DNA of 64,000 bases from CAWIJJ01 sp963836405 (GCA_963836405.1 CAWIJL010000009.1:248001-312000); one strand, 5' to 3'; positions 26,917 to 36,078 are shown, counted from the stretch's first letter. Notes: a model not told the origin generated them from the letters alone. Numbers and translations: made by a program.

Positions 26917-28385
26917 TGCTCCAGACACTCGCCGCGATGGCCACGCTGCTGGCCGCCGTGCCCCACGGCAATCGCATCGAGTTGCAGCTCGACCGCGGCG
27001 CGGCCGAAATCAACTGGCTCACCGGCGGCACCTTCCACTTCCGCCGTTCGCTGAACGCGCCCCTCCCCTCCATCCCTACCCCCGACCCCAAGGAGTTCGA
27101 CCTCGAGATCGAGGACACACCGGCCGCCGTCCGCTTCCGCACGAAATACCTCGAAGTCTCCATTCGCAAAAAGGGTGTGCTGCTCGCCATCTACAAAGCC
27201 GGCGGCGCGGCCCTCACCGCCGACCTTTCCGAGCCCCGCGAATCCGGACTCGGCGTCGAATGGGAACGCCAGATGCTTCCCGGCGCGAGCTATTACGGAC
27301 TCGGTCCCCGCACCGCGCTCGACTTCGAGCTGCGTGGAAAAGTGTGGCCCACCGATGTGCCCTTCCTGCTTTCCACCGCCGGGTACGGCGAGTCCCATCT
27401 CGGCTCCGGCGCCTTCCGCTTCGACTTCACCGCCCCGGACCGCTACCGCATCCACGCCCCCTCCGTCGATTACCTGTTTCACTACGGTCCCGCCCTCAAG
27501 CAGATCCTCGAGGTCGAGCACGATGAGCGCGGCACGCCCCCCAACTGGAAAGCCTCCACCGAACGCACGGGCTCCTGGACCACCCTGCGCGATTCCCTGC
27601 TCCGCATCGTCCACGGCGCCCTCTCCGGCCGCCTGGAACCCGAGCTCGATCTCGAGCCCTACGCCTCCGCGCCCGCCGAGCTGAAAACGCGGGCGCGCCA
27701 GCTCGGCTCGCTGGTGCGCAACGTCTCACCCGGCAGCGTCGGCGTCACCCCGTTTCGCGAACAGCTCGAAACCTTTCTCCGCGCCTACGCCGTCGAGCGC
27801 GACGACCGCGGCTACCCTCTCTGGCATCCGCTCCCGTTCCAGTTCCCCAGCGATCCGGAATGCGAACAGCACGCCGACGAGTTCATGTTCGGCGACGAAA
27901 TGCTGGTCGCCCCCATCTACCAGCCCGGCAACCGCCGCACCGTCTACCTGCCGCCCGGAACCTGGACCAACCTCGATACCAACGAGGTCTTTCCCGGCCG
28001 CCGCAGCATCAGCGTCGAGACCGCATCCCTGCCTGTCTTCGTGCGCAACGGTATGATCGTGCCCCTCGATTCGCCGGACGGAATGACTGTCCACTACTTC
28101 CCCAAACTCGGCGGCGAATTCTTCGTCCTCGAAGCCGACTTCTCCGGCTGGACGCAGTTGCACGCCTCCCCCGCCGTGGACATAATCCGCCTCGAAATCG
28201 AATCCCAAAAGCCCCGCGATTATCAGTGGATCGTACACCACATCGACCCGCCCGCCGCCCTCGAGTTCGACGGCCGCCAGTTAGACCGCGACGCCTGGTT
28301 CTACGACAAGGCCAACCGCAACCTCCACGTCCGCCTCCACCTCGCCGAAAAAGAAGACCGCATCGTCAACATCGTCTTCCCGTAA
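26916..28385 (+). CDS. GH31-like glycosidase relative lacking the nucleophile half of the barrel
   Basis: The 489-residue product begins with a short leader and a GH31-type N-terminal beta-sandwich (SYYGLGPRTALDFELRGKVW, VPFLLSTAGYG). It ends with a GH31-type C-terminal region (DEFMFGDEMLVAPIYQPGNR, TVYLPPGTWTNLDTNEVFPG). Family members are usually 650-900 residues. Here the early barrel, including the WxDMNE nucleophile strand, is absent between about residues 190 and 245: the sequence passes from HYGPALKQILE to RDSLLRIVHGALSG. There is no frame break, so this looks like an internal deletion and probable loss of alpha-glucosidase activity. It is coupled to the M24 gene by a 1-nt overlap. Confidence 0.72.
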   Translation: MLQTLAAMATLLAAVPHGNRIELQLDRGAAEINWLTGGTFHFRRSLNAPLPSIPTPDPKEFDLEIEDTPAAVRFRTKYLEVSIRKKGVLLAIYKAGGAALTADLSEPRESGLGVEWERQMLPGASYYGLGPRTALDFELRGKVWPTDVPFLLSTAGYGESHLGSGAFRFDFTAPDRYRIHAPSVDYLFHYGPALKQILEVEHDERGTPPNWKASTERTGSWTTLRDSLLRIVHGALSGRLEPELDLEPYASAPAELKTRARQLGSLVRNVSPGSVGVTPFREQLETFLRAYAVERDDRGYPLWHPLPFQFPSDPECEQHADEFMFGDEMLVAPIYQPGNRRTVYLPPGTWTNLDTNEVFPGRRSISVETASLPVFVRNGMIVPLDSPDGMTVHYFPKLGGEFFVLEADFSGWTQLHASPAVDIIRLEIESQKPRDYQWIVHHIDPPAALEFDGRQLDRDAWFYDKANRNLHVRLHLAEKEDRIVNIVFP

Positions 28386-28393
28386 CGTGCCAC

Positions 28394-30373
28394 CTACGTT
28401 CCGCCCCCCTTCGCGCTCCCTTCCCCCGCCTTCAAATCCAGCACGCTCCCCGTCAGAATCACGGTCACCAGGTTCACCGCCGTTTCCAGCGTCTGCAGAA
28501 TCGTAGATGCCGGATCCAGGATGGTGCTCTCCCGCGCCCGCACCAGCTTCTCGGTGAGCACGTCGTAAACCAAGGCTTCGTCCGACGCCATCATTTTGCG
28601 GATCAGGTCGTCTTCGTCCGCGCCCGCGCTCCGCAGCAGCACCCGCGCCGGCTCTTCGAGCGCCGCCGCCAGAATCTCCGCCGCGGTCTCGTCCTGCCCC
28701 TCCGCCTTCTCAAGCGCCCGCGCTCCCCGCAAAAACGCGACGCCGCCGCCCGGCACCAGCCCGTTGCGTGCCCGGCGCGCATCCGTAAGCAGTTGCGTCA
28801 CCCTCCGCTTGCGCTCTTCGTATTCCTTATCGCTTCCCGCCCTCAGCTTCAGAATCGCGCTCAACTCCCGGTATGAACCCGGCCGGCTCGAATCCGCCTC
28901 CTTTCCAAGCAGCGCCGTTCTGTTCTTCGTGATCACCGCCTTGCGTACCGTGCCCAGCCGCGTCACGCCCGTTTGTTCCAGGTCGTCTTCGGTGAAGCTG
29001 TCCGACCACGCCGCGCCCGCAAATTCCGCCACCTGCTTCAGCTTCTCGCCTCGCAATAATCCCGTGGACTGGGCCGCCACCGCCGCTACCTGCACCGTGC
29101 CCCGCAGCTTGTTCAATATCATCGTGCTCGCCGCTTCCCCTTCGATCTGCCGCGCGATCACCAGCAACGGGCGCCCCGACTTGGCCGCATGTTCCAGTAC
29201 CGGGATCAGCGGCTTGAACACCGCCAGTTTCAGATCCGCCACCAGCACGTACGGATTCTCGAACACCGTCTCCAGCCGTTCCGGATCGGTGATGAAGTAA
29301 GCGTTCAGGTAGCCGCTGTTCAACGTTTCCGTTTCGACGAAAACGGCGCCGTCCGTGCCGGATTCGGATGGCTCGCAGGCGACCACCCCGTCCGCGTAAA
29401 TGACGCTCGCTGCCAGCCGCACCAGCAGCGAATCGGCATCCAACGCCATCCACTGCTCCAGCGGCAGGCTGCGAACCAGCAGCCGCATCTCGTCCGCCGC
29501 CAGCCGCGCCGCTTTTTCAAGCCCCCGCTTCAGGCGCGCCGGCGCGATCTTGCTGTCCTCCATCTCCTCCACGCTCTCCGCCAGCATGGCGTGCACCAGC
29601 AGCACCATCGACCGTGCATGCACCGTGTTGGCCGCATCTTCGATGGCCTTCACCAGCAGCTTCACCCCGATATCGCCGATCGAGTCCCCCGTCTCCAGGT
29701 CCTTTCCGATCCGCACGATGTCCCGCGTATTCTCGAGCGCGCCCTGCGCGTTGTGAATGACGACGTTCGCGCCCAGCGGACCGAATGTCGCCTCCACCGT
29801 CCTGGCCAGCACGTCCACTCCCCGCAGCAGCCTTCGCCCGTTGCTGCTCGCCGCCGCCTTCGCGCTCCGGGCCGCGCTCAGTTCCGCTTCGAGCGACGCC
29901 ACTTTCGCCCGCAGTGCTTCGGCCTCCGCATTCTGCCGCGCCGGCAGAAAATCCACCACCGGATTGCTCACCGCAGTGCTCTCGCCCAGCGATCCCAACG
30001 CCTCGGCAAGGTCCCGCTTCAAATCCTCCGCGCCCTGAAAATCCACCTTGTAGAGAATCGTGCGGTACGATCGCAAATCGAACGGAACATCCGCCATCGA
30101 CTGCGTGATCACCACCGTCTGCCGCGCCAGCGCGTGGCTGATCCCCAATTCGTAAAACACGTTCGGATTGCTGTCCGTCAGGTCCGCGATCATCACGTCC
30201 GCGCGGTCGATCAGCTCGATCACGTCCCGCATGATGTTGCGCTGCACCCGTATATCGTCCGCGCGGATGCACTCGTAACCCAGGCCCTCCACCGTCGGCT
30301 TCAGCACCACGTCGTAGACCTGCCGGTAGGTTTCCTTGAACGGCATCAATACGAAGCAGAGTTTCTTCTTCAT
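28394..30373 (-). CDS. Fusion of a nucleoside-deoxyribosyltransferase/TIR-like domain with a degenerate GroEL-like chaperonin
   Basis: The protein has 659 residues. Residues 1-145 (CFVLMPFKETYRQVYDVVLK, then DRADVMIADLTDSNPNVFYE at 56-75 and LGISHALARQ) match the NDT/TIR-like nucleotide-glycosidic fold, with E75 the likely catalytic residue. A helical linker (146-178) leads to a Cpn60 domain (180-650): TFGPLGANVVI at 196-206, apical YLNAYFITDPERL and PLLVIARQIEGEA, LVPGGGVAFLR at 539-549 and STILDP at 616-621. The GDGTTT nucleotide motif of GroEL is missing (ANTVHARSMVL here) and the Asp398 position appears to be Gln527, so ATPase activity is unlikely. ATG 30373 was chosen because longer frames overlap the divergent gene. 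TATACT lies at 30406-30411 on the minus strand. Confidence 0.88.
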   Translation of the reverse strand: MKKKLCFVLMPFKETYRQVYDVVLKPTVEGLGYECIRADDIRVQRNIMRDVIELIDRADVMIADLTDSNPNVFYELGISHALARQTVVITQSMADVPFDLRSYRTILYKVDFQGAEDLKRDLAEALGSLGESTAVSNPVVDFLPARQNAEAEALRAKVASLEAELSAARSAKAAASSNGRRLLRGVDVLARTVEATFGPLGANVVIHNAQGALENTRDIVRIGKDLETGDSIGDIGVKLLVKAIEDAANTVHARSMVLLVHAMLAESVEEMEDSKIAPARLKRGLEKAARLAADEMRLLVRSLPLEQWMALDADSLLVRLAASVIYADGVVACEPSESGTDGAVFVETETLNSGYLNAYFITDPERLETVFENPYVLVADLKLAVFKPLIPVLEHAAKSGRPLLVIARQIEGEAASTMILNKLRGTVQVAAVAAQSTGLLRGEKLKQVAEFAGAAWSDSFTEDDLEQTGVTRLGTVRKAVITKNRTALLGKEADSSRPGSYRELSAILKLRAGSDKEYEERKRRVTQLLTDARRARNGLVPGGGVAFLRGARALEKAEGQDETAAEILAAALEEPARVLLRSAGADEDDLIRKMMASDEALVYDVLTEKLVRARESTILDPASTILQTLETAVNLVTVILTGSVLDLKAGEGSAKGGGT

Positions 30374-30439
30374 CCCAACCGCCCCCGACCGCGGCGTTCC
30401 TATCGAGTATACGTTCTTGCGGTACCATGTCCGGGACCC

Positions 30440-31255
30440 ATGCCCTTCGCCGGTCTCGAACTGTCGCGCCGCCTGGAAGCCGCCGAAGGCCGCGCCTGCC
30501 TGCGTTTTGCCCAGGCGCGCAGCCGCCTGTTCCCCGCCAGCGGCGCCGCCTGGATGGAACACGCCGGAGCCTGCGCCGTTTTCGACGGCATCGATTCGCC
30601 CGTCACCCAGACCTTCGGACTCGGCCTCTTCGAACCCCTCACCCCGGCTTCGCTCGACACCATCGAGCGTTTCTTCTTCGAACGGCGCGCGCCCGTGATG
30701 CATGAACTCAGCCCCCATGCCGGCGTCGCCGCCATGGACCTGCTCTGCACCCGCGGCTACCGCCCGCATGAGACCGCGAACGTTCTGTTCCAGCCCGTCT
30801 CCACGCTGCCGCCTTCCGAAAGCGGTCCGCTCCGCGTCCGCATCGCCGGCGCGCAGGACGCCGCCGTCTGGACCGAAACCAGCACTCGCGGCTGGGTCCG
30901 CGAGCATCCCGAACTGCGCGAATTCCTCCTCGAGACCGGCGCCATCTCTTTCGCCCGCGACTCGGCCCTCTGCTTCCTCGCCGAATACGACGGGCAGCCC
31001 GGCGCGGCCGGCGCCCTCTGCCTGCACCAGGGCGTCGCGCTTTTTGCCGGTTCCGCAACCGTGCCCGAATTGCGCCGCCGCGGCCTCCAGGGAGCGCTCC
31101 TCGATGCCCGCCTGCGCGCCGCCCTCGAGCGCGGCTGCGACCTCGCCATGATGGTTGCCGAACCCGGCAGCGAATCCCAGCGTAATGCCGAGCGCAAGGG
31201 TTTCCGCATTGCATACACCAGAACCAAATGGCGCCTGGAACCGCCCGCGCCTTAA
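30440..31255 (+). CDS. GNAT-family N-acetyltransferase
   Basis: The 271-residue protein has a C-terminal GNAT core: FLAEYDGQPGAAGALCLHQG (strands 2-3), the acetyl-CoA motif A ATVPELRRRGLQGALLDARL (R/Q-x-x-G-x-A) and an NAERKGFRIAYTRTKW tail typical of motif B. The N-terminal half (about 1-130) looks like a second, degenerate GNAT copy, as in many two-domain acetyltransferases. Start ATG 30440 follows a TACCAT hexamer (30423-30428) by 11 nt. The gene is divergent from the chaperonin fusion gene with a 66-nt shared spacer. Acceptor unknown. Confidence 0.85.
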   Translation: MPFAGLELSRRLEAAEGRACLRFAQARSRLFPASGAAWMEHAGACAVFDGIDSPVTQTFGLGLFEPLTPASLDTIERFFFERRAPVMHELSPHAGVAAMDLLCTRGYRPHETANVLFQPVSTLPPSESGPLRVRIAGAQDAAVWTETSTRGWVREHPELREFLLETGAISFARDSALCFLAEYDGQPGAAGALCLHQGVALFAGSATVPELRRRGLQGALLDARLRAALERGCDLAMMVAEPGSESQRNAERKGFRIAYTRTKWRLEPPAP

Positions 31256-31276
31256 CCACTACCCCCCGTCCCGGAT

Positions 31277-31289
31277 TACACTTGATCCC
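31277..31289 (+). promoter_or_regulatory. -10 hexamer TACACT near leaderless spacing for the GH39 gene
   Basis: TACACT at 31277-31282 predicts initiation at 31289, one base before ATG 31290. No Shine-Dalgarno is present in the ttgatccc spacer. Confidence 0.45.
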
Positions 31290-32969
31290 ATGTCGAGACC
31301 ACGCCTGCCGCTCGCTTCCCTTTGCCTCGCCGCCCTGGCCGCAACGGCGACCGCCCAACCGGTTTCGCTTCAAGTGGACCTTACAAAGAAGATGGGGCCG
31401 CTCCGGCCGGTGTGGTCCTTCTTCGGCCATGACGAGCCGAACTACACCTATATGAAGGACGGCAAAAAGCTGCTCTCCGAAATCGCCGCCCTCAGCCCCG
31501 TGCCCGTCTACGTGCGCGTCCACAGCCTGCTGGTCACCGGCGACGGACAGCCTGCCCTCAAGTGGGGCTCAACCAACGCCTACACCGAAGACGCCGCAGG
31601 CAAGCCCGTCTACGACTGGACCATCACGGACCGCATCTTCGATACCTACATCGAGCGCGGTATGAAGCCGCTCGTGCAAATCGGATTCATGCCCGAAGCG
31701 CTCTCCTCCCATCCCGAGCCCTACCGCCATCACTGGAAGCCCGGCGACAACTACAACGACATCTACACCGGCTGGGCCTACCCTCCCAAGGACTACGGCA
31801 AGTGGGCCGAACTCGTCTACCAGTGGGTGAGCCATTGCGTCCAAAAATACGGCCGCCCCGAAGTCGAAACCTGGCTCTGGGAAGTCTGGAACGAACCCAA
31901 TATCAGCTACTGGAAAGGCACTCCCGAGGAGTACCACAAGCTCTACGACTATTCTGTTGACGCCGTGCGCCGCGCCCTCCCCACCGCCCGCGTCGGCGGC
32001 CCCGATTCCACCGGACCCGCGGGCGGAAGCGCCGCCGCCTTCCTCCGCAACTTCCTCGAACACGCCGTCCGCGGCAAAAACTACGCCACCGGCGCCACCG
32101 GCTCGCCCCTCGATTTCGTCAGCTTCCACGCCAAGGGCGCGCCCCGCTTCGTCGAAGGCAGCGTCGTCATGGGAATCGAGAAGCAGTTGCAGGACCTCTC
32201 CCGCGGCTTTGAAATTATCGCCTCCATTCCCGAAGTGAAAGACAAGCCCGTGATCATCGGCGAATCCGATCCCGAAGGCTGCGCCGCCTGCTCTTCCCGC
32301 GTGTACCCGCAGAATTCCTACCGCAATGGCGTGATGTATGCGAGCTACACCGCGGCCGTCATGCCCCGCCATCTCGACCTCGCCGCCCTCCGCGGCGTCA
32401 ACCTGATGGGCGCCGTCACCTGGGCTTTCGAGTTCGAAGACCAGCCCTGGTTCGACGGCTTTCGCGACCTCGCCACCAACGGCGTGGACAAGCCCGTGCT
32501 CAACGTCTTCCGCATGTTGGGCATGATGACCGGCGACCGCGTGGCCGCCGAAAGCTCCGCCGCCGCCCCGCTCGACAAGCTGCTGGCCGCCGGCGCCAAA
32601 GACACACCGGACGTCCACGCCATGGCCAGCGTGGACGCCCACTCGGCCGCCGTGCTCGTTTCCAACTACCACGACTCCGCCAAACCCGGTCCCGACGCCG
32701 CCATCGATCTCGCCATCGCCGGCTTGCCGCCCGGCCGCCTGCTCCTTCAGCATTTCCGCGTGGACGACCGCTTCAGCAACGCCTACGAAGCCTGGAAGAA
32801 AATGGGGTCGCCCGCACAGCCCACCGCCGAACAGGTCGCGTTGCTCGAAGCCGCCGGCCAATTGCAGTCCGCCGAGTCTCCACGCTGGATCCACACTGCC
32901 GGCGAACCCCTGCGCCTCCACTTCAACCTGCCGCTGCACGGCGTGTCTCTCATCCGGCTCACCTGGTAG
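31290..32969 (+). CDS. Glycoside hydrolase family 39-like enzyme (beta-xylosidase type), secreted
   Basis: The protein has 559 residues with a signal peptide (LPLASLCLAALAATATAQ). The barrel carries the clan GH-A acid/base motif WEVWNEPNISYW (glutamate of NEP at about residue 205) and a late-barrel GESDPEG whose glutamate fits the nucleophile. VRVHSLLVTGDG and YDWTITDRIFDTYIERGMKP are typical GH39 strands. The C-terminal about 120 residues form a beta-sandwich. GH39 includes beta-xylosidases and alpha-L-iduronidases; which substrate is used is unknown. The MFS gene follows 13 nt after the stop, so the pair may release and import a sugar. Confidence 0.85.
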   Translation: MSRPRLPLASLCLAALAATATAQPVSLQVDLTKKMGPLRPVWSFFGHDEPNYTYMKDGKKLLSEIAALSPVPVYVRVHSLLVTGDGQPALKWGSTNAYTEDAAGKPVYDWTITDRIFDTYIERGMKPLVQIGFMPEALSSHPEPYRHHWKPGDNYNDIYTGWAYPPKDYGKWAELVYQWVSHCVQKYGRPEVETWLWEVWNEPNISYWKGTPEEYHKLYDYSVDAVRRALPTARVGGPDSTGPAGGSAAAFLRNFLEHAVRGKNYATGATGSPLDFVSFHAKGAPRFVEGSVVMGIEKQLQDLSRGFEIIASIPEVKDKPVIIGESDPEGCAACSSRVYPQNSYRNGVMYASYTAAVMPRHLDLAALRGVNLMGAVTWAFEFEDQPWFDGFRDLATNGVDKPVLNVFRMLGMMTGDRVAAESSAAAPLDKLLAAGAKDTPDVHAMASVDAHSAAVLVSNYHDSAKPGPDAAIDLAIAGLPPGRLLLQHFRVDDRFSNAYEAWKKMGSPAQPTAEQVALLEAAGQLQSAESPRWIHTAGEPLRLHFNLPLHGVSLIRLTW

Positions 32970-32982
32970 CGCGGCAGGCATC

Positions 32983-34185
32983 ATGCAGCGCGCTCTTCGT
33001 TGGGACATCGCCGTCTTGATCGCCGCGGCCATCGCCATCAGTTACTTCGACCGCCAGACTCTGCCCGTCGCCATCAAGGCGATCCAGCAGGAAATTCCCA
33101 TCACCAACACCCAGTTTTCCCAGCTTCAGGCCGCCTTCCTCACCGCCTACGCGCTCATGTACGCGGGCGGCGGCAAACTGGTGGACATACTCGGTACTCG
33201 CCGCGGCTTCCTCGTCATCATGGTGTGGTGGTCGCTGGCCTGTGCCGGACATGGCCTCGCCGCCTCCTTCGGGCTGCTGGCCGTCAGCCGGTTCCTGCTC
33301 GGCATGGGCGAGGGTGGCGGCTTCCCCGCCGCTACCAAGGCAATCGCCGAGTGGTTCCCGGCGCAAGAGCGCGCCACCGCCATGGGCATCGTCAACGCCG
33401 GTACCGCCGTCGGCGCCATGTGCGCGCCTCCCGCCATCGCCGCCGTTATCGCAGTCCTCAACTGGCGATGGGTGTTCTTTCTCGCCGGCGCCTCCGGCCT
33501 GGTGTGGGTCTTCTGGTGGATGCGCTCCTATCATCCGCCGTCCGTGGATCCGGAGCTCGCCGCCCCCGCCGTGCCGTGGCTATCCCTTCTCGGCTACAGG
33601 CAGGTCTGGGGACTCGTCAGCGCCAAATTTTTGAGCGATGCCGCCTGGTATTTCTACCTCTTCTGGCTTCCCAAATACCTCTATGACGCGCGCGGTTTCG
33701 ACACCCGCCAGGCCGGCTACTACGTCTGGATCCCCTACGCCGCAGCCGGTCTCGGCTGTCTCTGCGGAGGCTGGTTCTCGAGCCGCCTGCTCCGCGCCGG
33801 CCGCTCGCTGAACGCCTCCCGCAAGACCGCTCTCGGCCTCAGCGCCGCCGTGATGCCGCTCGCCTGGTTCATCACCCGCGCCCCCGTCGAGCTCGCCATC
33901 GTGCTCTTCTCCATCGCCTTCTTCGGCCAGCAGTCCTGGTCCACCCTGGTCATGATCCTGCCCGCCGACCTGTTCCCTCAAAACACCGTCGCCTCGGTCG
34001 CCGGCTTGGTGGGCTTCGGCGGAGCCATGGGAGGCGTCGTCTTCGGCTTTGTTGTCGGATACCTGCTGGACCACGGCTACGGCTACTCGAGCGTCTTCAC
34101 CATCGTCAGCACCCTGCACGTCATCGCGTACCTGGTGATCCTCCTCACCGTCCGCCGCGTCGAACCGCTGCCCGAGCCACTCTAA
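32983..34185 (+). CDS. MFS transporter, ACS type
   Basis: The 400-residue protein has twelve predicted helices with the ACS signature in helix 1 (ISYFDRQTLPVAIKAIQQE) and RFLLGMGEGGGFPAATKAIA before helix 5. It resembles hexuronate/glucarate symporters, and its position directly after the GH39 gene suggests uptake of the released sugar or sugar acid. It differs from the 22505 carrier and is not a recent duplicate. The loop between helices 6 and 7 is short. Confidence 0.9.
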   Translation: MQRALRWDIAVLIAAAIAISYFDRQTLPVAIKAIQQEIPITNTQFSQLQAAFLTAYALMYAGGGKLVDILGTRRGFLVIMVWWSLACAGHGLAASFGLLAVSRFLLGMGEGGGFPAATKAIAEWFPAQERATAMGIVNAGTAVGAMCAPPAIAAVIAVLNWRWVFFLAGASGLVWVFWWMRSYHPPSVDPELAAPAVPWLSLLGYRQVWGLVSAKFLSDAAWYFYLFWLPKYLYDARGFDTRQAGYYVWIPYAAAGLGCLCGGWFSSRLLRAGRSLNASRKTALGLSAAVMPLAWFITRAPVELAIVLFSIAFFGQQSWSTLVMILPADLFPQNTVASVAGLVGFGGAMGGVVFGFVVGYLLDHGYGYSSVFTIVSTLHVIAYLVILLTVRRVEPLPEPL

Positions 34186-34489
34186 ATGTCGGCCACTCCG
34201 CGCTCTCACTGGTAAGTGCCCCCTGGTTCTAGGGTTCTGCATATTTATGTCAGCGTTTTCGCCCATTCCATTCCACAAAGGGAGGAGTTTTCGCGTTGTG
34301 TGCATCCAGAGCGGGGTCGCTGAAAGTCCTTTCCTGCCAAGTCGCGTGACGTAGCGTCCGCAGAATATCTCTCCAACGGAAACGGATTCCTTCTGTGGGT
34401 ACCACAGGCGGTCGAGGGCGGACTTGGGTGCCAGCCGGTCTCCCACCTGTGCATACCAGAGTAGGACTGGATCGGGGCTAGATCATAGA
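34186..34489. other. Intergenic, no gene recognised
   Basis: Short frames on both strands show no protein-like composition. Base composition falls below that of the surrounding genes from here on, marking the left edge of a 2.5-kb accessory stretch. Confidence 0.4.
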
Positions 34490-34925
34490 TGAAGAAGATG
34501 AGTGGCGCGGTGCTTGTGGTCGACTTGGGCACCCGGTTCTGAGGACCTTCAAAGCCCAGAAACTCCTCGACGTCGCGGAAGCAAACTTCCAAGGGCCACC
34601 GTCGGATGAGCAAGAGCGCTACTATCAGGAGCAACGGACCCGATACATAAACGACTACGACGTCTGCGTACAGCGGTGGTCCAACTACGGTCCGGCCTGT
34701 TGGTCGTGCTTGGTGGCCTTTGGCTGTCCCGAGAATGACGAAGAATGCTCTCAAGCCTCGCGCGATTACTGTGGTTATTTCATGGATAACTACGGCTGCT
34801 CAAACTGCGAGGGAACCTGCGCATGGGAGCCCGACCGCCGTATCGATGCAGCGTACGAGGCCTCTGAGTTGGGAAAAGGATGGTGTCGGGACGTCTACCC
34901 TGGCTACACATGTTGTTATCCCTAA
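34490..34925 (+). pseudogene. Small Cys-rich protein, probably frameshifted near its N-terminus
   Basis: A frame open from 34482 to 34925 ends in a Cys-rich domain with 12 cysteines in about 90 residues (CWSCLVAFGCPENDEEC, YCGYFMDNYGCSNCEGTC, WCRDVYPGYTCCYP). It lacks an ATG, and a TTG at 34710 would begin in mid-domain. A different frame offers ATG 34490 with MKKMSGAVLVVDLGTRF then a stop, so a one-base shift at about 34535 would join a start to VLRTFKAQKLLDVAEANF and the Cys-rich part. Family not recognised; disulfide-rich secreted peptide or zinc-binding protein are both possible. Confidence 0.4.
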
Positions 34926-35090
34926 CGAACCGGAGAGCGCAAATGGAGAGGCTTGCATATGTTTGAAAGGGTGCTCGAGCGTTGCGTGAACGTAGCGCTC
35001 CTATGGCTACAATACGAGTACTTGGTGGGCAGCAGTAAAGTGCTGTCTGTACGTCGCTCTAAATAGCGTTCAAACAAGGAATTAACGACA

Positions 35091-35840
35091 ATGAAGAGCC
35101 TACTTCTCGGGTTAGTGGGAGCCGCTTCTCTGCTGCTCCCTGTCACAGGGCAGGTCGCGGTTTTTGAGGGACCCCCGCGCGCAGTTCGGCTTCCGGTAGT
35201 CGGCTTTCCCTACTCGGCTGACCGCGTAACTACTGTCAGGACCAAGGCGCCAGATGGCCAGTGGATTACACGCGAAGACCCCGTAATAAACGTGTCGCGT
35301 GATGCCGCTGGGCGGACACGAACAGAACGAGTCTACGAGGCGCTCAGCACAGCCTCTACTCTAGGAAAGCCCAAGGAGCGACTGGTTATTGTTGAGATCG
35401 AGGATCCAGTGAGCCGGTTTCGGTATGTCGTGGACACGAGGGCGATGATTGCCCACCGCATCAGGCTACCTGAGCCCCAGGCGGCTAAACGGACGAATAA
35501 CCAGGGCGTACCGTCGTTTGTGGCACCGTCTGGCGCAAAGATTGAGTCACTGGGAAAGCAGATCATCGAAGGCGTACTGTGCGAGGGTACTCGCGTGACT
35601 ACGCCCTTGGACGCGGCCGGTGGCGCGGTCGTGTCCGTGAATGAGGAATGGGGTGACCCCCTTTGGAAGCTAGCGGTTCTGATGAAGCATGTCCACCCCG
35701 TCCATGGAACTACTGTAATCGAGTTAAAGAACTTGAAGAGAACGAATCCCGACCCGCAGCTGTTTGCGGTTCCTGAGAAGTTTACAGTGGTCGATGAGAC
35801 TGGGCCTTTCTCAATAAGGGTTTTGCCAGAGGATCGGTGA
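35091..35840 (+). CDS. Secreted hypothetical protein, 249 residues
   Basis: A signal peptide (MKSLLLGLVGAASLLLPVTG) precedes a mixed-strand domain (VSRDAAGRTRTERVYEAL, EIEDPVSRFRYVVDTRAMIA, LGKQIIEGVLCEGTRVTTPL, ELKNLKRTNPDPQLFAVPEK). Proteins of this pattern occur in many copies in acidobacteria, but I know no function. Codon use is less GC-biased than the flanking blocks, consistent with the accessory region. A TACAAT at 35008-35013 could be its -10, giving a leader of about 70 nt. Confidence 0.72.
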   Translation: MKSLLLGLVGAASLLLPVTGQVAVFEGPPRAVRLPVVGFPYSADRVTTVRTKAPDGQWITREDPVINVSRDAAGRTRTERVYEALSTASTLGKPKERLVIVEIEDPVSRFRYVVDTRAMIAHRIRLPEPQAAKRTNNQGVPSFVAPSGAKIESLGKQIIEGVLCEGTRVTTPLDAAGGAVVSVNEEWGDPLWKLAVLMKHVHPVHGTTVIELKNLKRTNPDPQLFAVPEKFTVVDETGPFSIRVLPEDR

Positions 35841-35898
35841 AGGTCGCGTGTTGTTTTGGTCGCAGTATCTACAAAAAAGGAGCGTACCGTCTCTTCTG

Positions 35899-36078
35899 AT
35901 GCGCTATCTATTGTTCGCTGTCGGCAGCGATGGTGATGTGTTACCCCTCATAAGTATAGGGGCTGAACTCGCAAGGCGGGGACACGCGGTCTCACTGTTG
36001 GCCATGCCTCGCTATTCTGAGGTTGCCTACAAAGCGCAAGGCGCGAATCGAACCTGGTATGATCGTCTTAACACCTGA
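35899..36078 (+). pseudogene. Glycosyltransferase (MurG/UGT-like) N-terminal fragment
   Basis: The 59 residues from ATG 35899 (MRYLLFAVGSDGDVLPLISI, GAELARRGHAVSLLAMPRYS) match the first Rossmann strands of GT-B enzymes of the Glyco_transf_28/UGT type, including the GDxxP loop. The frame stops at 36078 and nothing downstream continues the fold. A complete enzyme has about 400 residues, so this is a truncated remnant. Confidence 0.65.

Noticed and set aside
30374..31027. Upstream extension of the chaperonin fusion protein to 31027
   Set aside because: The extra residues are antisense to the GNAT gene and low-complexity; ATG 30373 begins directly with the conserved NDT/TIR-like strand.
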